Positions 1 through 12,287 of a stretch of DNA of 64,000 nucleotides are shown in pieces. A model generated the notes under the pieces. The model did no database searches. It saw nothing but the letters and a program-made list of their open reading frames with translations, and was not told the DNA's origin. The translations under genes and the position numbers were made by a program. The stretch is taken from the NCBI RefSeq assembly GCF_050908995.1, contig NC_135126.1, positions 1,240,001 through 1,304,000 on the forward strand, given 5' to 3'. Each line of letters begins with the position of its first letter. Position 1 is the first letter of the stretch. Origin of the DNA: Andrena cerasifolii. Its lineage: Eukaryota; Arthropoda; Insecta; Hymenoptera; Andrenidae.

Positions 1-376
1 GGGGGGGGGGGTGTAAAAAAAGATATTGGAGAATTAACTTTTATTTAAAGTATAAGTTATACTCGAAACATTTTTTTCAATAACGAATAGTTTGGGAGAT
101 ATGTAATTGCGTGCGAAATTTCAAATAGGATACCTTTCATTTGTCTAAAAATACTATATAATACTCAAAAAATGTAAAAATTTAAGTAGATATCACAAAG
201 GAGGTTTAAACAATGATATTTTAAAATGAAAACATAAAATTGGAAGTTGTGGAACTCAGACAATTTATTTGATACAACATTTCCAACGAAGACAGAAGTG
301 AGCTAATCGATTAGAACGGGCCCCTCCCGGAAAGTGGGGCCCGGGGCTGCAGCCCCCCCCCTTTAATCCGAGCCTG
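1..376. mobile_element. Edge of a hAT-like non-autonomous element
   Basis: The window opens in a poly-G run. At 310-376 a G/C-rich palindromic stretch ends, read on the minus strand, as CAGGCTCGGATTAAAGGGGG. Insect hAT-type MITEs commonly end in CAGTGGCG(G) followed by a G-run, so the poly-G at position 1 may be the interior of the other end of the same element. The left terminus lies outside the window, so length and target duplication cannot be seen. Superfamily assignment is inferred from this end style only. Confidence 0.45.
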
Positions 377-995
377 GTTGCAAGGTCCTCAAGAATTATT
401 ACCTACTGTTATCAGTATATTAAATTATATTGGATTGCTGAAAATTAGTTGAAAATACTTTACTTCGATACTGACAGGATTATCTCACCATCCTTTCATA
501 ATTCTCAACCGAACAGCTTGAAAGAAATGTGAAATAAAACCGCCCACATTGAGTACCTAACTAATGGCAACCCCTCTGGTAAATTTTGTAAGTTTCTAGT
601 GAAATAGCAAGGGCGGAGGAGAATCATTCTTTACGGGCTTAAGCCGGAACTGGCAATTTAAACGTACAATAGAACAATATTGCAGCCCTTTACTCGGCTG
701 GCTTCATAACAGCCCCGCTTTCATCTAGAAAGTCCAGAACGTCGTCGATATAAGTCACGCTGATTCGCCGAGATTAAGCGTTTAATACAATTACCAAGGA
801 AACAGATGTGCGTTACATCTTCGCGTGGAATTGGCTTTGTTCCATGCCTGTTTGCATTGTATTAGGTTGATGCATCCGATATGTCATCGCTTTCTTAATC
901 AAACACCAGAGGCGAGTATCTTCTTAAGAACTCGGCGCATTTCATAAAAAATAGTTTTCGTGCGATTTCCCACCCGCTATACTATTTCAGATTAG
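377..995. other. Unassigned AT-rich DNA
   Basis: No reading frame, tandem repeat or inverted repeat stands out. I see nothing that can be assigned. Confidence 0.5.
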
Positions 996-999
996 TTAA

Positions 1000-1385
1000 A
1001 GTGAACAATTCTAGAAGGCAAAAGGAACTCTGGTATAATTTTATTTGAAATTTTAATTTATGTTTCACTTGATTTATAAAGAAAAATACTTTACTTAATT
1101 AATTATGCTGGATAGTTAGACTTTCGAAAAATAATACACATGTGTTAGGAAAAGTCGCCTCCTCTTTAATACGAGGAATCTTAAAATATAAAATATACCA
1201 TTAAAGATTCCTTGTATTAAAGAGGAGGCAACTTTTCGTAACACGTGTGTATTATTTTTCGAAGGTCCAACTGTCTAGCACAATTAATTAAAGTATTTTT
1301 CTTTTTTAAATCAAGTGAAGAATAAATTTAACTTTCTGATAAAGTTATTCTACAGAATTCCTTTCGGCTTCTAGAATTGTTCACT
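1000..1385. mobile_element. TTAA-flanked foldback (MITE), 386 bp
   Basis: The two halves are inverted copies. The left end AGTGAACAATTCTAGAAG is matched by CTTCTAGAATTGTTCACT on the right, and TTAA lies immediately outside both ends (996-999 and 1386-1389). The core contains a second, tighter stem around 1138-1256 whose arms share a CCTCCTCTTTAATAC-type sequence. TTAA on both sides is the target signature of piggyBac-type elements. However, TTAA is itself palindromic and could simply be part of the terminal repeat, and the ends do not begin with the usual C/G triplet. Confidence 0.65.
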
Positions 1386-1651
1386 TTAACTACTTGAAAG
1401 GTATATTTTATATTTTAGCTTGTGTAGTTACGCCCTGAAACTACAAAAATCGTTTAAAAACATTTCACACGCACCAGCTTAATGCTTGCTGTTTCAATAA
1501 AGCAAATTTTGATCACACTTTATAATTTCCAAACAACAGAGTCATATAAAAAAAAAACAGAACATTTAAATACCTGCAACATTCAGAACACTAAATAAAT
1601 GGTGCGTCGTGAACGTAAAAACTCCAGTGTTCAGCTACAATAAAAGCTTAA

Positions 1652-2160
1652 GGGGACTAGGCAGTCGAAAAATCTATTTTTTTATTGCATTTTCCGAAAG
1701 TACTATCTTTTCTGAATACAAACCTCTGATATGGTCTGTAAAAATTCGAGATTTTCATAAAAAAAATTTAGAAGTCACCGGATTTTGGTATCATCATTGT
1801 TTGCACGCTACCAAAATCCGGTGACTTCTTAATTTTTTTTATGAAAATCTCGAATTTTTACGGACCATATCAGAGGTTTGCGCCGAAATGACACATGTTC
1901 TACACATCCAGTAATTTTTTCCAAGTCAATTTGAACCTCAATTCGCCCGCAATCAGGAAAAAATGAAGAGAAAAAAATATTCGAGGAAAACGCATTTAAA
2001 GTTTCTGGGCAAAGGCGACGCTATAGGTTGCTTGACGTTTTTAGCTGGCAAATCTACAATTTTGCGAATTTTACTATAAAACAAGCGGCATTGTATTAAA
2101 AAAAGATAGTACTTTCAGAAAACGCAATACAAAAATCGATTTCTCGACTGCCCAGTCCCC
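1652..2160. mobile_element. TTAA-flanked piggyBac-like MITE, 509 bp
   Basis: TTAA at 1648-1651 and 2161-2164 brackets terminal repeats GGGGACTAGGCAGTCGA and its inverse TCGACTGCCCAGTCCCC. The arms at 1652-1705 and 2105-2160 pair. An inner hairpin pairs about 1711-1790 with 1809-1885 through the CACCGGATTTTGGTA motif and its inverse. No transposase frame is present, so this is non-autonomous. The ends resemble those of the elements at 16237 and 59517 (GGGG followed by a CTAG core), suggesting one superfamily. The short frame at 1609-1824 is a translation of the arm, not a gene. Confidence 0.8.
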
Positions 2161-2164
2161 TTAA

Positions 2165-5100
2165 TGAAAACAACTGGACAGTACGTATCCGCGTAGCGTA
2201 TCAAACCAATCAACGCTGGAATATCACCAGAAATTCTCAGACCATAAAATTTGTGGGAGGAAGTAGCGCCCGAACGCCTGTACAGGATTAAAATCCAAAG
2301 ATCAACCCGTCGCGTCTGTCTCGAGCCAATATTTCCTACGGTTCTGGAAAAATAAGCAGAACGCATGAGAGGGATTGTAAGGGTGTGATTGGTGGCCGCT
2401 ATAGGTAGTGCGGGGCATCCTGACACGAGGCCGAATAACAATGGCCACATCCGTGTATGTGTTTCCGGTCGGTGAGCACCTTCCGGTTGTGAATTACGCG
2501 GATGAATAAATAGAGTGGGGGATCGTGGCTGCTCCAGCCGAGGAGAATATTACAACTGCGAGTGCAGGACTTCATATAGACCGGCTAATGAAATTGAAAT
2601 GAACGGTAAAGGAAGGATTACGTTCGTCCACGGTGACGAACGGCCGCGAATGTGCGGTCGGTTATGCAGCTGCATGGAACTTCCATCGGTCATTTCGTGC
2701 ACTATTAACCGGCAACTGTCTAAATGATTCCTTTTCATTGCGCCCATCCTGAGTACACGTCGACTAATCATCCTTAATCATCTGATTAGATTCACTAAAC
2801 ACAGCTCTTCTGTGATTGATAATATCGTTCTGACTCGAAGCTGCATAATAACGCGCGTCAACCACACAACCACCCCTTTGCAACGGAGCACTCCTTTATT
2901 AAAACGGCGAATAATTATCGGAGATTTTCGATTCCGCGCTCTGACAGACTGCCTATTCTAAAGGAGGAACAATTTGTTTTAATTTATTCCCTTCGTCCGT
3001 GCGTAACTACCCTGTGACCCGTGATCCTCGATTTCAGCAATCCAGGGCGCGTCGAATTTTTGTTGCGCGTATTTTAATGAACACTAAACGTGCCGCGCCC
3101 GATCAGGTGGCCGATTTTAAAATTCCGTCGAAAATCTTGCATTAATTTTGCGTGTATGAAAATCTTTTTCTATCGCCACGGATAGTAATTATTTTTTCAG
3201 AAAGCCTGACTTTTCTCCGCGGCCAAAGGTAATTTTGGGGTGCGTCCGAAATTAATTATTCGTCGTGCCATGGGAATGAAAATCTGACGTGGAATTAAAA
3301 AGCAGGACCACCTTTGAAACACTTTCCCGCGCGGCACCGTCGATCCGCCGCATTCGAAATGACACGGTGCACGGATGCAGCGAGCTCGGTGCATATTCCA
3401 CGAACGAGCGGCTGCATCCGCCAGGACCTGCTCGTTTATAAAGGTGTCGCCGCGAAAGGAGGCCGATACACTGTTGAATTAATTTCCATAGTGAAGTACT
3501 CGGATTAATTAGAAGTCCTCGCTGTCCGTCGACGTGGACAAGCACGGATAATTATTCTAATGGGCCGGCGGTGTTTGTATTTACCATGTCGATGGGCGCA
3601 TTCAAAGGATCGCAACAACCTAGCCCTCTGTGTGTACTTAGGAACACGTGCGAGATCTCTGCGCCACTACCTTGCTCGTTGCAACGTTTGTGGATCAACA
3701 TCAGTGACAACTTTGACTGAGAAAATGGGTATCCCCTATCACCGTAGAAATTACGTGCTTCCACGTAGAACGTAATCGGGCCTTTCCCCTGATAATAATT
3801 CTCCTAATCGTTTCTGCCATGGGACTGTGCGTTCGTGTGTTGTACATTTGTCTGATTAAGTGTGTATTAATTTGACGAGTGGTTTCTCTGTGTTCTAAGT
3901 GGAGGCGTTTAATTTGAAACGAAGGGGTTGGTATTTATATCGATTAGTGATCTTGTTAGTGTTACTTCTCATTCATATATTCAGTATTGATTAGAGGGCA
4001 CAAATAGCTTCAGTTTCCAGAGTTCATTACGATGACACAGGATTTGAAATATTTATATGAAACAACAACCGAGGCACTTTTTCCGGACATGGATCGAATA
4101 TGGTTCTGTCATCTGGTTCGTTGACCGTGCTTAATTTCTGGTCATATCCTTAACATCCCTGTCTCGACAATTGAATGGCAGACCGAGGGGAACAGCTATC
4201 AACGAGTGGTATAAAATAGAAATCTTCATGAATCATTATAAATTCATGGTGTGTATAATTTAAAAACGAACGGAACATTCTGATATGTAGGGTGGTAGCC
4301 AACGAACAGAACGATGCTTCAGGAAGCTTTTTTTGGATATTCATAAGCGATGAACCGTAACGCAGTGCCGACAGGATCAGCACATCCTCGCCAGAACTAG
4401 GACACAGAACGATGATGCAAAGTCCGTGGCTTGTTTCCGACTACATTTGGCTTACCTACAGAGGATTAGCTTCGGTCAGGGAAACCCTTGTTCGTGGTTT
4501 CTCTCCGTCCACAATTCAGCTCTACTCCGCCGTCCAGTCTCGAGGAAGCATGATCGAATCGATCCTGTGGCCATGCTGTCTTTCTTCTACAGCAAAATGC
4601 ATCTCTTTCTGTATTTATCTGATATCTATTGCCACTTCACGAAACGATAAGCACTAGCCATTTTCTTCACCCATCTTGCAAGTAAATTTAGTGAAATCGC
4701 GTTTAAAACACACGCAGAACGTGGGAAGTGTTTCCAAATTTCTGATCAACAGAAATTAAGGTAAAATGAATTCGACTTTAAGTGGAGAAAAGTTTCGAAA
4801 CACAGCTACTGTTTAATTCAGAATCTTTGAATCAAGTGTCTCCTTCAAATTTATTCTTCAAGAAACGAGCGTTATGAAATTCTAAAATTCATTTTCATAG
4901 TTCAACTAGTGAATTATTCACACTGTCCTCGAATACCCGAATCTCCCGCATATGCTGTACGTTATTGCGCCGAGAGAGGGGAAAACTAGACTGAGACTAG
5001 ACATATTCACAAGGGAAGAGAAGTATCTCATCACTGCGTATCACAGTGTAGTTTATAATAGCCATGCACTGCGGAGAATGCTTATCGCGCGTCACATAAT

Positions 5101-5682
5101 TAACCAAGATTCTTAACAACAACCATGTCCACGATAATAATTGTCGTTACCTGTTACGCGTTTCAGCATGCTATCAAGCTAATTAGTTCCACGGTCGCGT
5201 AGCAAGTACTAGCCTTTGTTCCCATTAATTAAACGCCCTAAAGAATACTTTCGAAATTATGCAACTGCGTAAACATCTATTGGTGGCAATAGATGTACGA
5301 GTAGTAATAGGTATTCGGAATAGTAATGGGTTTCCAAGGGCTTAATTAAATCGTGCAAACGATACACTATTGATTACTAATGAATCCATCAGCAAGAATG
5401 GAGTTCAAACCGATAGAAGAACATATGTAACTTATAATGATCGTTTCGCGAGCACTGCCCCGTTATTATTTGCAAAATGGGCACACCGAATATCGTTATT
5501 AAATTATATCAATAATGTGGTTTTAATGGATTAATAGGAAAGCTACATTTTCTAACGTTCTCATACATACCTACACATAATACCATATTGTACGTTTCAG
5601 TTTTACCCATTCAGTCAAGTAGGTTTTGTAAGCATCTCACAGGCAATTGTGGGGATACAACAAATTCAATTCCACTGCTACG
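2165..5682. other. Non-repetitive intergenic or intronic DNA
   Basis: Frames stay below about 115 codons and overlap on both strands without codon structure I trust. A GC-richer patch at 2200-3800 is of unique appearance and could be regulatory, but no specific motif supports that. A short hairpin, CATCTATTG paired with CAATAGATG, sits at about 5275-5296. Confidence 0.4.
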
Positions 5683-6057
5683 ATATCGATGGCTTATTGC
5701 ACAAATATTGTATGTTCACTTTTAGGCTTTTCGAGAAAAACAGGTTTAAACATACAATGGTACATAAGTTACAGAGACATACGATGAACAAAAATGATGT
5801 ATTATTTTTGACAAATTTATGAACTAAATATAAATGTGATTTTTAAACAGCATAAAGAAACTGTCAAGAACTGAAGAGTCCTTGTAGAAAACACTATAGT
5901 ATTACCATTGGTACGTAGAACATTTTCCGATATTTTTTTTTTAATTTTTGGCAGTTACAGTGCCTCCTACAAGGACTCTTCAACTATTTGTTGCATATAA
6001 AAACCCAAATTTCACAAAAAGTGGTCATACAATATTTATGCACTAAGCCATCGATAT
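5683..6057. mobile_element. Foldback element with inner hairpin, 375 bp
   Basis: The left arm, beginning ATATCGATGGCTTATTGCAC at 5683, pairs with the right arm ending CACTAAGCCATCGATAT at 6057. A second exact 15-bp stem, GAAGAGTCCTTGTAG (5873-5887) with CTACAAGGACTCTTC (5967-5981), lies inside. It could be a smaller MITE nested in the larger one or simply the core of the foldback. I cannot define a clear target duplication. Confidence 0.6.
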
Positions 6058-6426
6058 GCAGTCTCGGTAACTAGATACTTAAAACTAGAGTTGGGACTAT
6101 TTATCAAATTTTTCGGTATTCGAATACTCGAATACTTCAGTTGCTCAATTATTTGGCGAATATAATTCGAATATCCAAGTATTCGAATACTATTCGAATA
6201 TTTAAGTATTCGAATACTATTCGAATATTTAAGTAATCGAATATTTAAGTATTCGAATACTGATGTATTCGAATAGAATGGTGTGAATTATAAATTAAGT
6301 TCTTTAGGTTCATTTGTCAGGATGAAATCTTAAGCTAATTTTGACCCACTTCACACCATATTATTCGAATAATAACATTCGAATACTATTGGAATAATAA
6401 CATTCGAATACTATTCGAATAATAAC

Positions 6427-6560
6427 ATTCGAATACATCAGTATTCGAAAAGTATTCGAATACATCAGTATTCGAAAAGTATTCGAATACATCAGTATTC
6501 GAAAAGTATTCGAATACATCAGTATTCGAAAAGTATTCGACTACATCAGTATTCGAATAG
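6427..6560. repeat. 27-bp tandem repeat, about 5 copies
   Basis: Units start at 6427, 6454, 6481, 6508 and 6535. Each is built from ATTCGAATAC, ATCAG and TATTCGAAAAGT. The last copy carries a C in place of an A (ATTCGACTAC) and degrades at its end. The period is a multiple of three, which explains the repetitive open frames on both strands; these are not proteins. Confidence 0.92.
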
Positions 6561-6605
6561 TATTTGAATAATAACATTCGAATACATCAGTATTCGAATA
6601 ATAAC

Positions 6606-6762
6606 ATTCGAATACTCAAATATTCGAAGTTTATTCGTAGCATTCGAATACTCAAATATTCGAAGTTTATTCGTAGCATTCGAATACTCAAATATTCGAA
6701 GTTTATTCGTAGCATTCGAATACTCAAATATTCGAAGTTTATTCGTAGCATTCGAATACTTG
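6606..6762. repeat. 36-bp tandem repeat, 4 full copies plus a partial
   Basis: Units start at 6606, 6642, 6678 and 6714, with a truncated fifth at 6750. Each contains ATTCGAATACTCAAATATTC then GAAGTTTATTCGTAGC. The four full copies look identical, so the expansion is young or homogenised. It lies inside the hAT-type element. Spurious frames in it run on both strands. Confidence 0.92.
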
Positions 6763-6774
6763 TAAAATGCCCTA

Positions 6775-8040
6775 CTTAAAACCATGATACACCTCTTCTA
6801 GTGCATTCACGTCAAATTACACAGCAGGTATACACGATCACAAAATTATTCCCCTCCTGATATTACAATGCCTATTGCTTCTGCAGATTTAGTCACTAAA
6901 ATTTCCTAGAAAGGTGTAACGAAATACAAGCGTCACAAATGATTTTACATACGGAAAGTAGGTAAGTAGGTACACAATAGGAATCGAAGAGACCGACTTT
7001 CCCCGTCGGAAGAAAAGCGTGTTACCTCTCCGTTACAAATAAACAATCATTTCGAGCAATGGGGTCGTTGGAAAATCATCGAAGACCAAAGTGCCCATCC
7101 GCGGGGCGGTACAAAAGTTGGGAATTTCGATTACCATGCAACCGTGGGGGAGGGGGTGAATTCGATTTGCGAACAACCGAGAAGTCACCGTTTTACGGGG
7201 GCCCCCGGCCTCACCCAATTTACACGCATTTCTTATTTCTATGTGGGTGGCGAGGGCAGGCGGTGGCTGCAGAAGCGGCATCGGTACATGCACCCTCCAC
7301 AGGGGCGTCGAGAGCGCCGAGGGGGAAAACGAGGAAAGAAGAGGACGGACTTTAATTCGCATTTTCGGATTTCCAATATCGTAAAGCGGTGAAGGAAGAC
7401 GCCGGGTAATGCCTGACGTTCGATAAGGGTGAGTCCTTTCGCGAACGAAGAAACGGCATCGGGGGCGAGGGGATTGGGACGGGAGGGGCGGAGGTCGAAA
7501 GGGGTTATTTCGTGACTGCTGCTTGCTCTCCCCGCGTATTATCATATTTATAAGTTAGCCCGACTCCGGAGGGATACGGAAAAAAAGCACGAAACAGAGT
7601 CGGGCTGCGGGGTGAAATCCATGTAAAGTGTTGGACTCCGGTCAGATCTGATACACGTTGGTCAACTAAGTTACGTTTCCCCATATTGGGTACCCTCAGT
7701 GGTTCAGTATTTTCACATAAAATATAAATGTTTGGTCTTCTCCGTGAAATTTGAGAAACGAGGATTTTTTTAATGATAACGTGAGATACGGATTATAATA
7801 CAACGGTGGAATTCATTTGGATTATGCTGTTTATGTTATACTTTCTTCAATGAAATATGGTAACGAAACTTTTAATAGTGTTCGTAGGTAGTAATAATAT
7901 TGTGAGTGAAACTGATACTTCAATTAAAAATAATATTGCAGATACCTCTGCACATATTTCAACGTGTGGAATTAACAACGTGTAGGAAAGATAAGGGGTT
8001 TTCATTCTACGGTAATGAATTTACAGAATGCAATTGATTC
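6775..8040. other. Unassigned DNA with GC-rich patch
   Basis: The segment 7030-7560 is GC-rich and open in several frames (the longest about 170 codons on the minus strand, with proline/arginine-rich low complexity). None has a recognisable domain. A short stem AGCCCGACTC/GAGTCGGGCT (7557-7566 and 7597-7606) with a 30-base loop lies at its right edge. Confidence 0.4.
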
Positions 8041-8043
8041 TAA

Positions 8044-8446
8044 CAAGGAGAGGTTTTTAGGTGTCCGCCTCTGACAGCTTTTTGGATATGTTTTAGACGA
8101 TCGAAAAATAAGAAATAAGTGTCTTTTTATTTTGGCTCGTTTGCATGTTTAGTCAAAGTTCATAAGACGATGTACAAAAATTCCTATTGTTAGTTTAAAG
8201 AACATTATAACATTGTGTTGAATAAAACTTGATATAAATTTCATTTGCGTCATAACTTGCTGTATGGATAATATTCTTGTCGTCAGTCACTTTTGTACCT
8301 CTTCTTATGAATTTTGAGGGATAGTGTCACCCCTAAACATGCAAACGGGCACAAATGAAAAGACACCTATTTCTTATTTTTCTGTCCTCTAAAACATATC
8401 CAAAACCCGAAGCATTCGGAGACGGACACCTGAAAACTTCTCCCTG
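8044..8446. mobile_element. TAA-flanked foldback MITE, 403 bp
   Basis: TAA at 8041-8043 and 8447-8449 flanks ends CAAGGAGAGGTTTT and, inverted, CAGGGAGAAGTTTT. The arms continue inward: AGGTGTCCGCCTC pairs with GAGACGGACACCT, and a TTTTGGATATGTTTTAGA-like segment pairs with its inverse. A 3-bp TWA duplication is characteristic of PIF/Harbinger-type elements. The end resembles the CAAGGGA ends of the elements at 38316 and 49201, so I treat them as one group. Confidence 0.7.
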
Positions 8447-10379
8447 TAAGTGAACCTCGTACTTACTAGGGTTTATACAAAAACCGACTTTTGGAAAAAA
8501 CAGTTCTCGAATTCCAGTATTCCCCAAGAACCGGTTAAACCTGTTTTCGAATTTTCACAAAAATATAATTAAAATAGAAAATAAATATTAGTCCTTGTTT
8601 TAAAAATATTCAGTTTTTTTTAATATTTATGGAATTATAAAAAATATATCAAAATAAAATATACTCCACCTATACAAAACTAAATAAATAAAAAAACTAA
8701 AATAACTAAAATCCGTACAAAATATAAATTATAAATCTTTACTTCATTTAGTATTTTTCTTCCGAAAATATGAACTCGTCAAGATTAGTTTTACAGTAAA
8801 CTATTACCTACTACAATATATGCTTGTGTCCGAGGCGATTTCAAGTCAAAATGTTAACGTTCTTAATTAAATAATTAATTTATTTTACAAATCAATTCAA
8901 GTATATAAAACCGGTTTTTTAAATACAAAATCCGGCTTTCGAATTTGACAAACTTATAAAAGAAAACTGGTTTTTAAACATGGGTTTTAAAAGCCGACAA
9001 ACCCTAGTACTTACTGCAATATTATGTAACATTGAACACTTTGTATCATTTATCTAAAGAAATAATTTTCATAAATACAGAGTATTACGATATAACTGTC
9101 AAAATCACCGAGAGCTAATACACAATAATCGTACTGAATAGAACAATTATTGACTAGATTTAAACTTTTTCATGAACATCATTTTCCAAACGACAGCTAT
9201 TGAGATAGGTTTTACTTTTGCAAAATGGGGATAAGCAGCAGGATAAACACACAAGATTCGAGACACCCCCTGTACGTTAAGGGGGACGATTTCAATACGG
9301 AGGGTCGAGGATCCCTTCTGGCTATATCCATAAGTCCCGTGCCAGGAATATCTATACATTCGTCCCTTCCCCATGGAAAGATTAATCAAAAGATAATTTT
9401 TGTTAATATAGGAAAAAGAGTCTGGCGCCATATGTGTATTACGTCTCTGGACTACTTAATCCCAGACCCCACGGAAGTGTCCACCATTCGACGACGCTTA
9501 TTTTCGAATAAAAAAGGGACCAATCTTGATGGGAGGAAAATGAACGGCACGACCGCCCCAGAGCACTGATTCAACGGTTTTTTACGACATGGATCGTAAA
9601 AAGTTTCCATCGCTTACGAACTAAGAATGTAACGACGTAACTGATTATACAGTGGTGGGAATTCATTTTCCCAAGACCGCTAAGTGTTACATTGTAAAGG
9701 AACAATAAATTTCGCGGAATCCTGGTGCCTAGTGAAATTTTACAAAGCCGCAAAATTTTTTAGAGTTGTCGATCAAACTTGTACTTTCGACAAAGTGAGG
9801 TACCTATGTAAAGTTTTATAACCTGGTTTGATGATTATTACGAATGGCAATCAAAACTCGCTTTTTTTAGAGAAATAAATGGTGAGAATTTATTGCGTAA
9901 ATTAATCCGAACCTCCTCGTTTATTGATTTCCGGCTACAGTTTTAAATTATAATCAGTCCGAATTAACGTTCCCCAAATAAATTTCGCCACGGAATCCTT
10001 CCAAACTCACTGAAATCTCGGGGAACCTCAACCTCAACAGTTTTCGAAGTAAAACAGAAAGGTTAGGGATTTTATTATGAGATTTTATTATCAATTGGAA
10101 AACGTTGGTCTAGACATACCCTGTGTCCACCTGAAAAAAGTTCGACTATTGAAGACTATTTTGCATTATAATTGCCGAAGAACAAAGAATAAAGAAAAGC
10201 ATATCTGCGCATAAAAAATGCCACGGTAAAGCATAAAATATCAAGAAAAATTCCGTCACCACCCCTAATACAAAGTGAATTTGCACATCGGTTTACGTTC
10301 CACTGAATTAATTCAAAACAATACAATATTGGCGTTGCCGAAATCAAATTCATTAAATTAATACTTCAATCTAAAGCAT
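8447..10379. other. AT-rich unassigned DNA
   Basis: No coding signal. The part at 8540-9010 is very AT-rich, with degenerate copies of AAAACCGG-type words (for example near 8533, 8905 and 8965) that may be an old repeat. A TTAAGGGGG at about 9278 resembles a TTAA-element end, but I found no partner. Confidence 0.35.
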
Positions 10380-12260
10380 CGCAGACTGTCCAAATACCAG
10401 ATCAGCCCCGAATCCGACGCGTTACCATCCCCCGCGTTCCTCCAATTCCAATAATCCATGAGCGGCTAGCGAGGGATCGTCGAATTTACTGATTTTCACT
10501 CGCGGCACGAAGGTCGACGCCCGCCCTTCTCGTAACGAGAAGCCTGAGCTCTTTCGAGTAGAAGGCCATCGAACTGGCCGGCGCCGAAAAGATCGCGTAA
10601 ACGGAGGGGATGGCAAGGAACGGTCCCTAACTTCCTAACCGAATTGTTAACTCGGCAGCAAGCAGCAGCAGACAGAAGCAAACTTATCGGTTAACTCCAC
10701 GTCGAGTTAAAAACAAAAAAAAAAAATAGGAGAAACGAGCAGAAGAAGCGAGAGAAGACGAGGCAAAGGGAGCGAGGGTAAGTGGAAGAAAAATAAAATG
10801 GAGAAGAAAGTCGAAGGGAAAAGGAGCCCGAGCAAGAGGTCTGATTTAGTAAACACGATTTGAATATCTGATTGCAGCTACCCTTAAGTCTCATAGGTAC
10901 CTGGCCGTCCGGCGTCCGCAGTGCTCCGCGGTGCCTCGGCTCCCGTGTAATCCTATAGTTTAGTTTTTACCCTTAATTCCGCGTTTCTTTCCTTCGCCCT
11001 CGCCCGCCCGGGGATATCTTCCCGCGGCCCACTGGTCTCCATCCACCCTCGGCAAGGAAACGACAGAGGGCGGGCGCCGCGGCCCGTTCGCCGCCCGAGA
11101 ACTTGAAATTATTTAGATTTTATAACACAATAGCGAACTTTATGAGTCGGTCCTGCCGTACCTGCATTTCCATAAGAATTTAATAACACCGCAACACAGC
11201 GCGCAATTAATGTGCTTTTTTGCCTTGTTAGATACGGGGCTACGGCGGGTGTGCGGCAACCCTCAAAGGGAACGCTCTGCCTCCTTTTCTCTTTCTACGT
11301 TTCCCGTCCTTGGCGTCTTCGCTCCGAGCGGCCCGTTCCGCCCCCCCGCTAACGACGTAATAAGAATGATACCCTCGACCGGTATAATATCTTGATTCGC
11401 GTCCCCAGCTTTGGATTGGCAGAAACGTTGAATTGCGCCGCTCTTGCCGTCGCCGACGCGACGTGCCACGGACAAAAGGGGGTGGCTCGGGGGACAGCGT
11501 GTAATTAATAAATCCACGGGCATCAATGGTTTTCTTGTAACGACTTCGAGACGCGAATTATAAACGTCAACGCCCCCGCCGCACTCTAATTGCTCTAACC
11601 GGCTGCCTTTGTCCCGATTTTCATTTCGCCCGTCCCAATGTTTGTCAACCGTTGTTGTTCCGCCTCCTCGTCCCGCATTTTTCATCCCACCCCCCCCCGA
11701 TCCCTTGTAATTTAATACTTGACTGTTGCCCCGTTGCCACGACCTTAGCCCTCGTAAATGAAAATCGCGTGCTAGCTGGTTTTAAATTAGTCAAAGATCC
11801 TCTTGGCCGTCGGGAACGGCGCGATATGAACGCGACATAGCGTATTCGCGTTGTACAGCGGAATATCGTTCTTCGGCGCCGTGTTTACGCTTCCGGCGAC
11901 GCTCTTGTAGCTCGTCGACACGTAAAATGAATTCAATACGCGCGGTACGAGCCACCCGTGCTATCTGCATATTTTAATTGATCGACCTGTACGCAACCGT
12001 GTAATCAGACACTCAAAGAGGCTTCGTGATATTTCAATGTGACGATATTAAATACGCGGATACGTTTCAAAGGACCTACCCTCGACTACAGACAACCCCG
12101 GCTCGACGAATCCGCAAATAATATGCAAGCACTCGGGGTGCAAATTTCCCTTTCGTTCGAACGGAACCTCTTCAAGGATCGGCGGCCGAGACCGAGACAC
12201 TTCTGGCCTTCCAAAACCAATAGATTGCATGTAACCATTATCTCCTCAAAGCCAGATCCG
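10380..12260. promoter_or_regulatory. GC-rich unique block, possible regulatory region
   Basis: This 1.9-kb stretch is clearly richer in G, C and CpG than its neighbours and carries no inverted or tandem repeat structure. Short AT islands inside it hold homeodomain-type sites such as TGTAATTAATAAAT (about 11500) and TTTATGAGTC (about 11139). Open frames of up to 140 codons occur on both strands but lack domains. I infer a conserved non-coding or promoter-like block from composition alone; a 5' UTR or undetected small exons are alternatives. Confidence 0.25.
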
Positions 12261-12287
12261 GAAAATACTTGTAGATTTCTAGGTTAA

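Larger units (their letters stand above)
6086..6774. mobile_element. hAT-type non-autonomous element with satellite core, 689 bp
   Basis: The sequence CTTAAAAC flanks both ends exactly (6078-6085 and 6775-6782). An 8-bp direct duplication is the signature of hAT-superfamily insertion. The left end begins TAGAGTTGGGACTATTT and the right end, inverted, begins TAGGGCATTTTAC, an imperfect terminal repeat. The interior consists almost entirely of TTCGAATA-type words, partly organised into two tandem arrays annotated separately. No transposase is encoded. The element at 56687 has a related CAGAGTTGG end. Confidence 0.75.

Noticed and set aside
6427..6762. CRISPR-like array of regularly spaced repeats
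   Set aside because: Units are contiguous with no unique spacers, and the surrounding DNA is eukaryotic. No CRISPR array is present.
6386..6785. Repetitive peptide frames on both strands
   Set aside because: Produced by the 27- and 36-bp tandem repeats inside a hAT-type element.
9278..9300. TTAAGGGGG as the end of another TTAA element
   Set aside because: No inverted partner terminus was found within several kb on either side.
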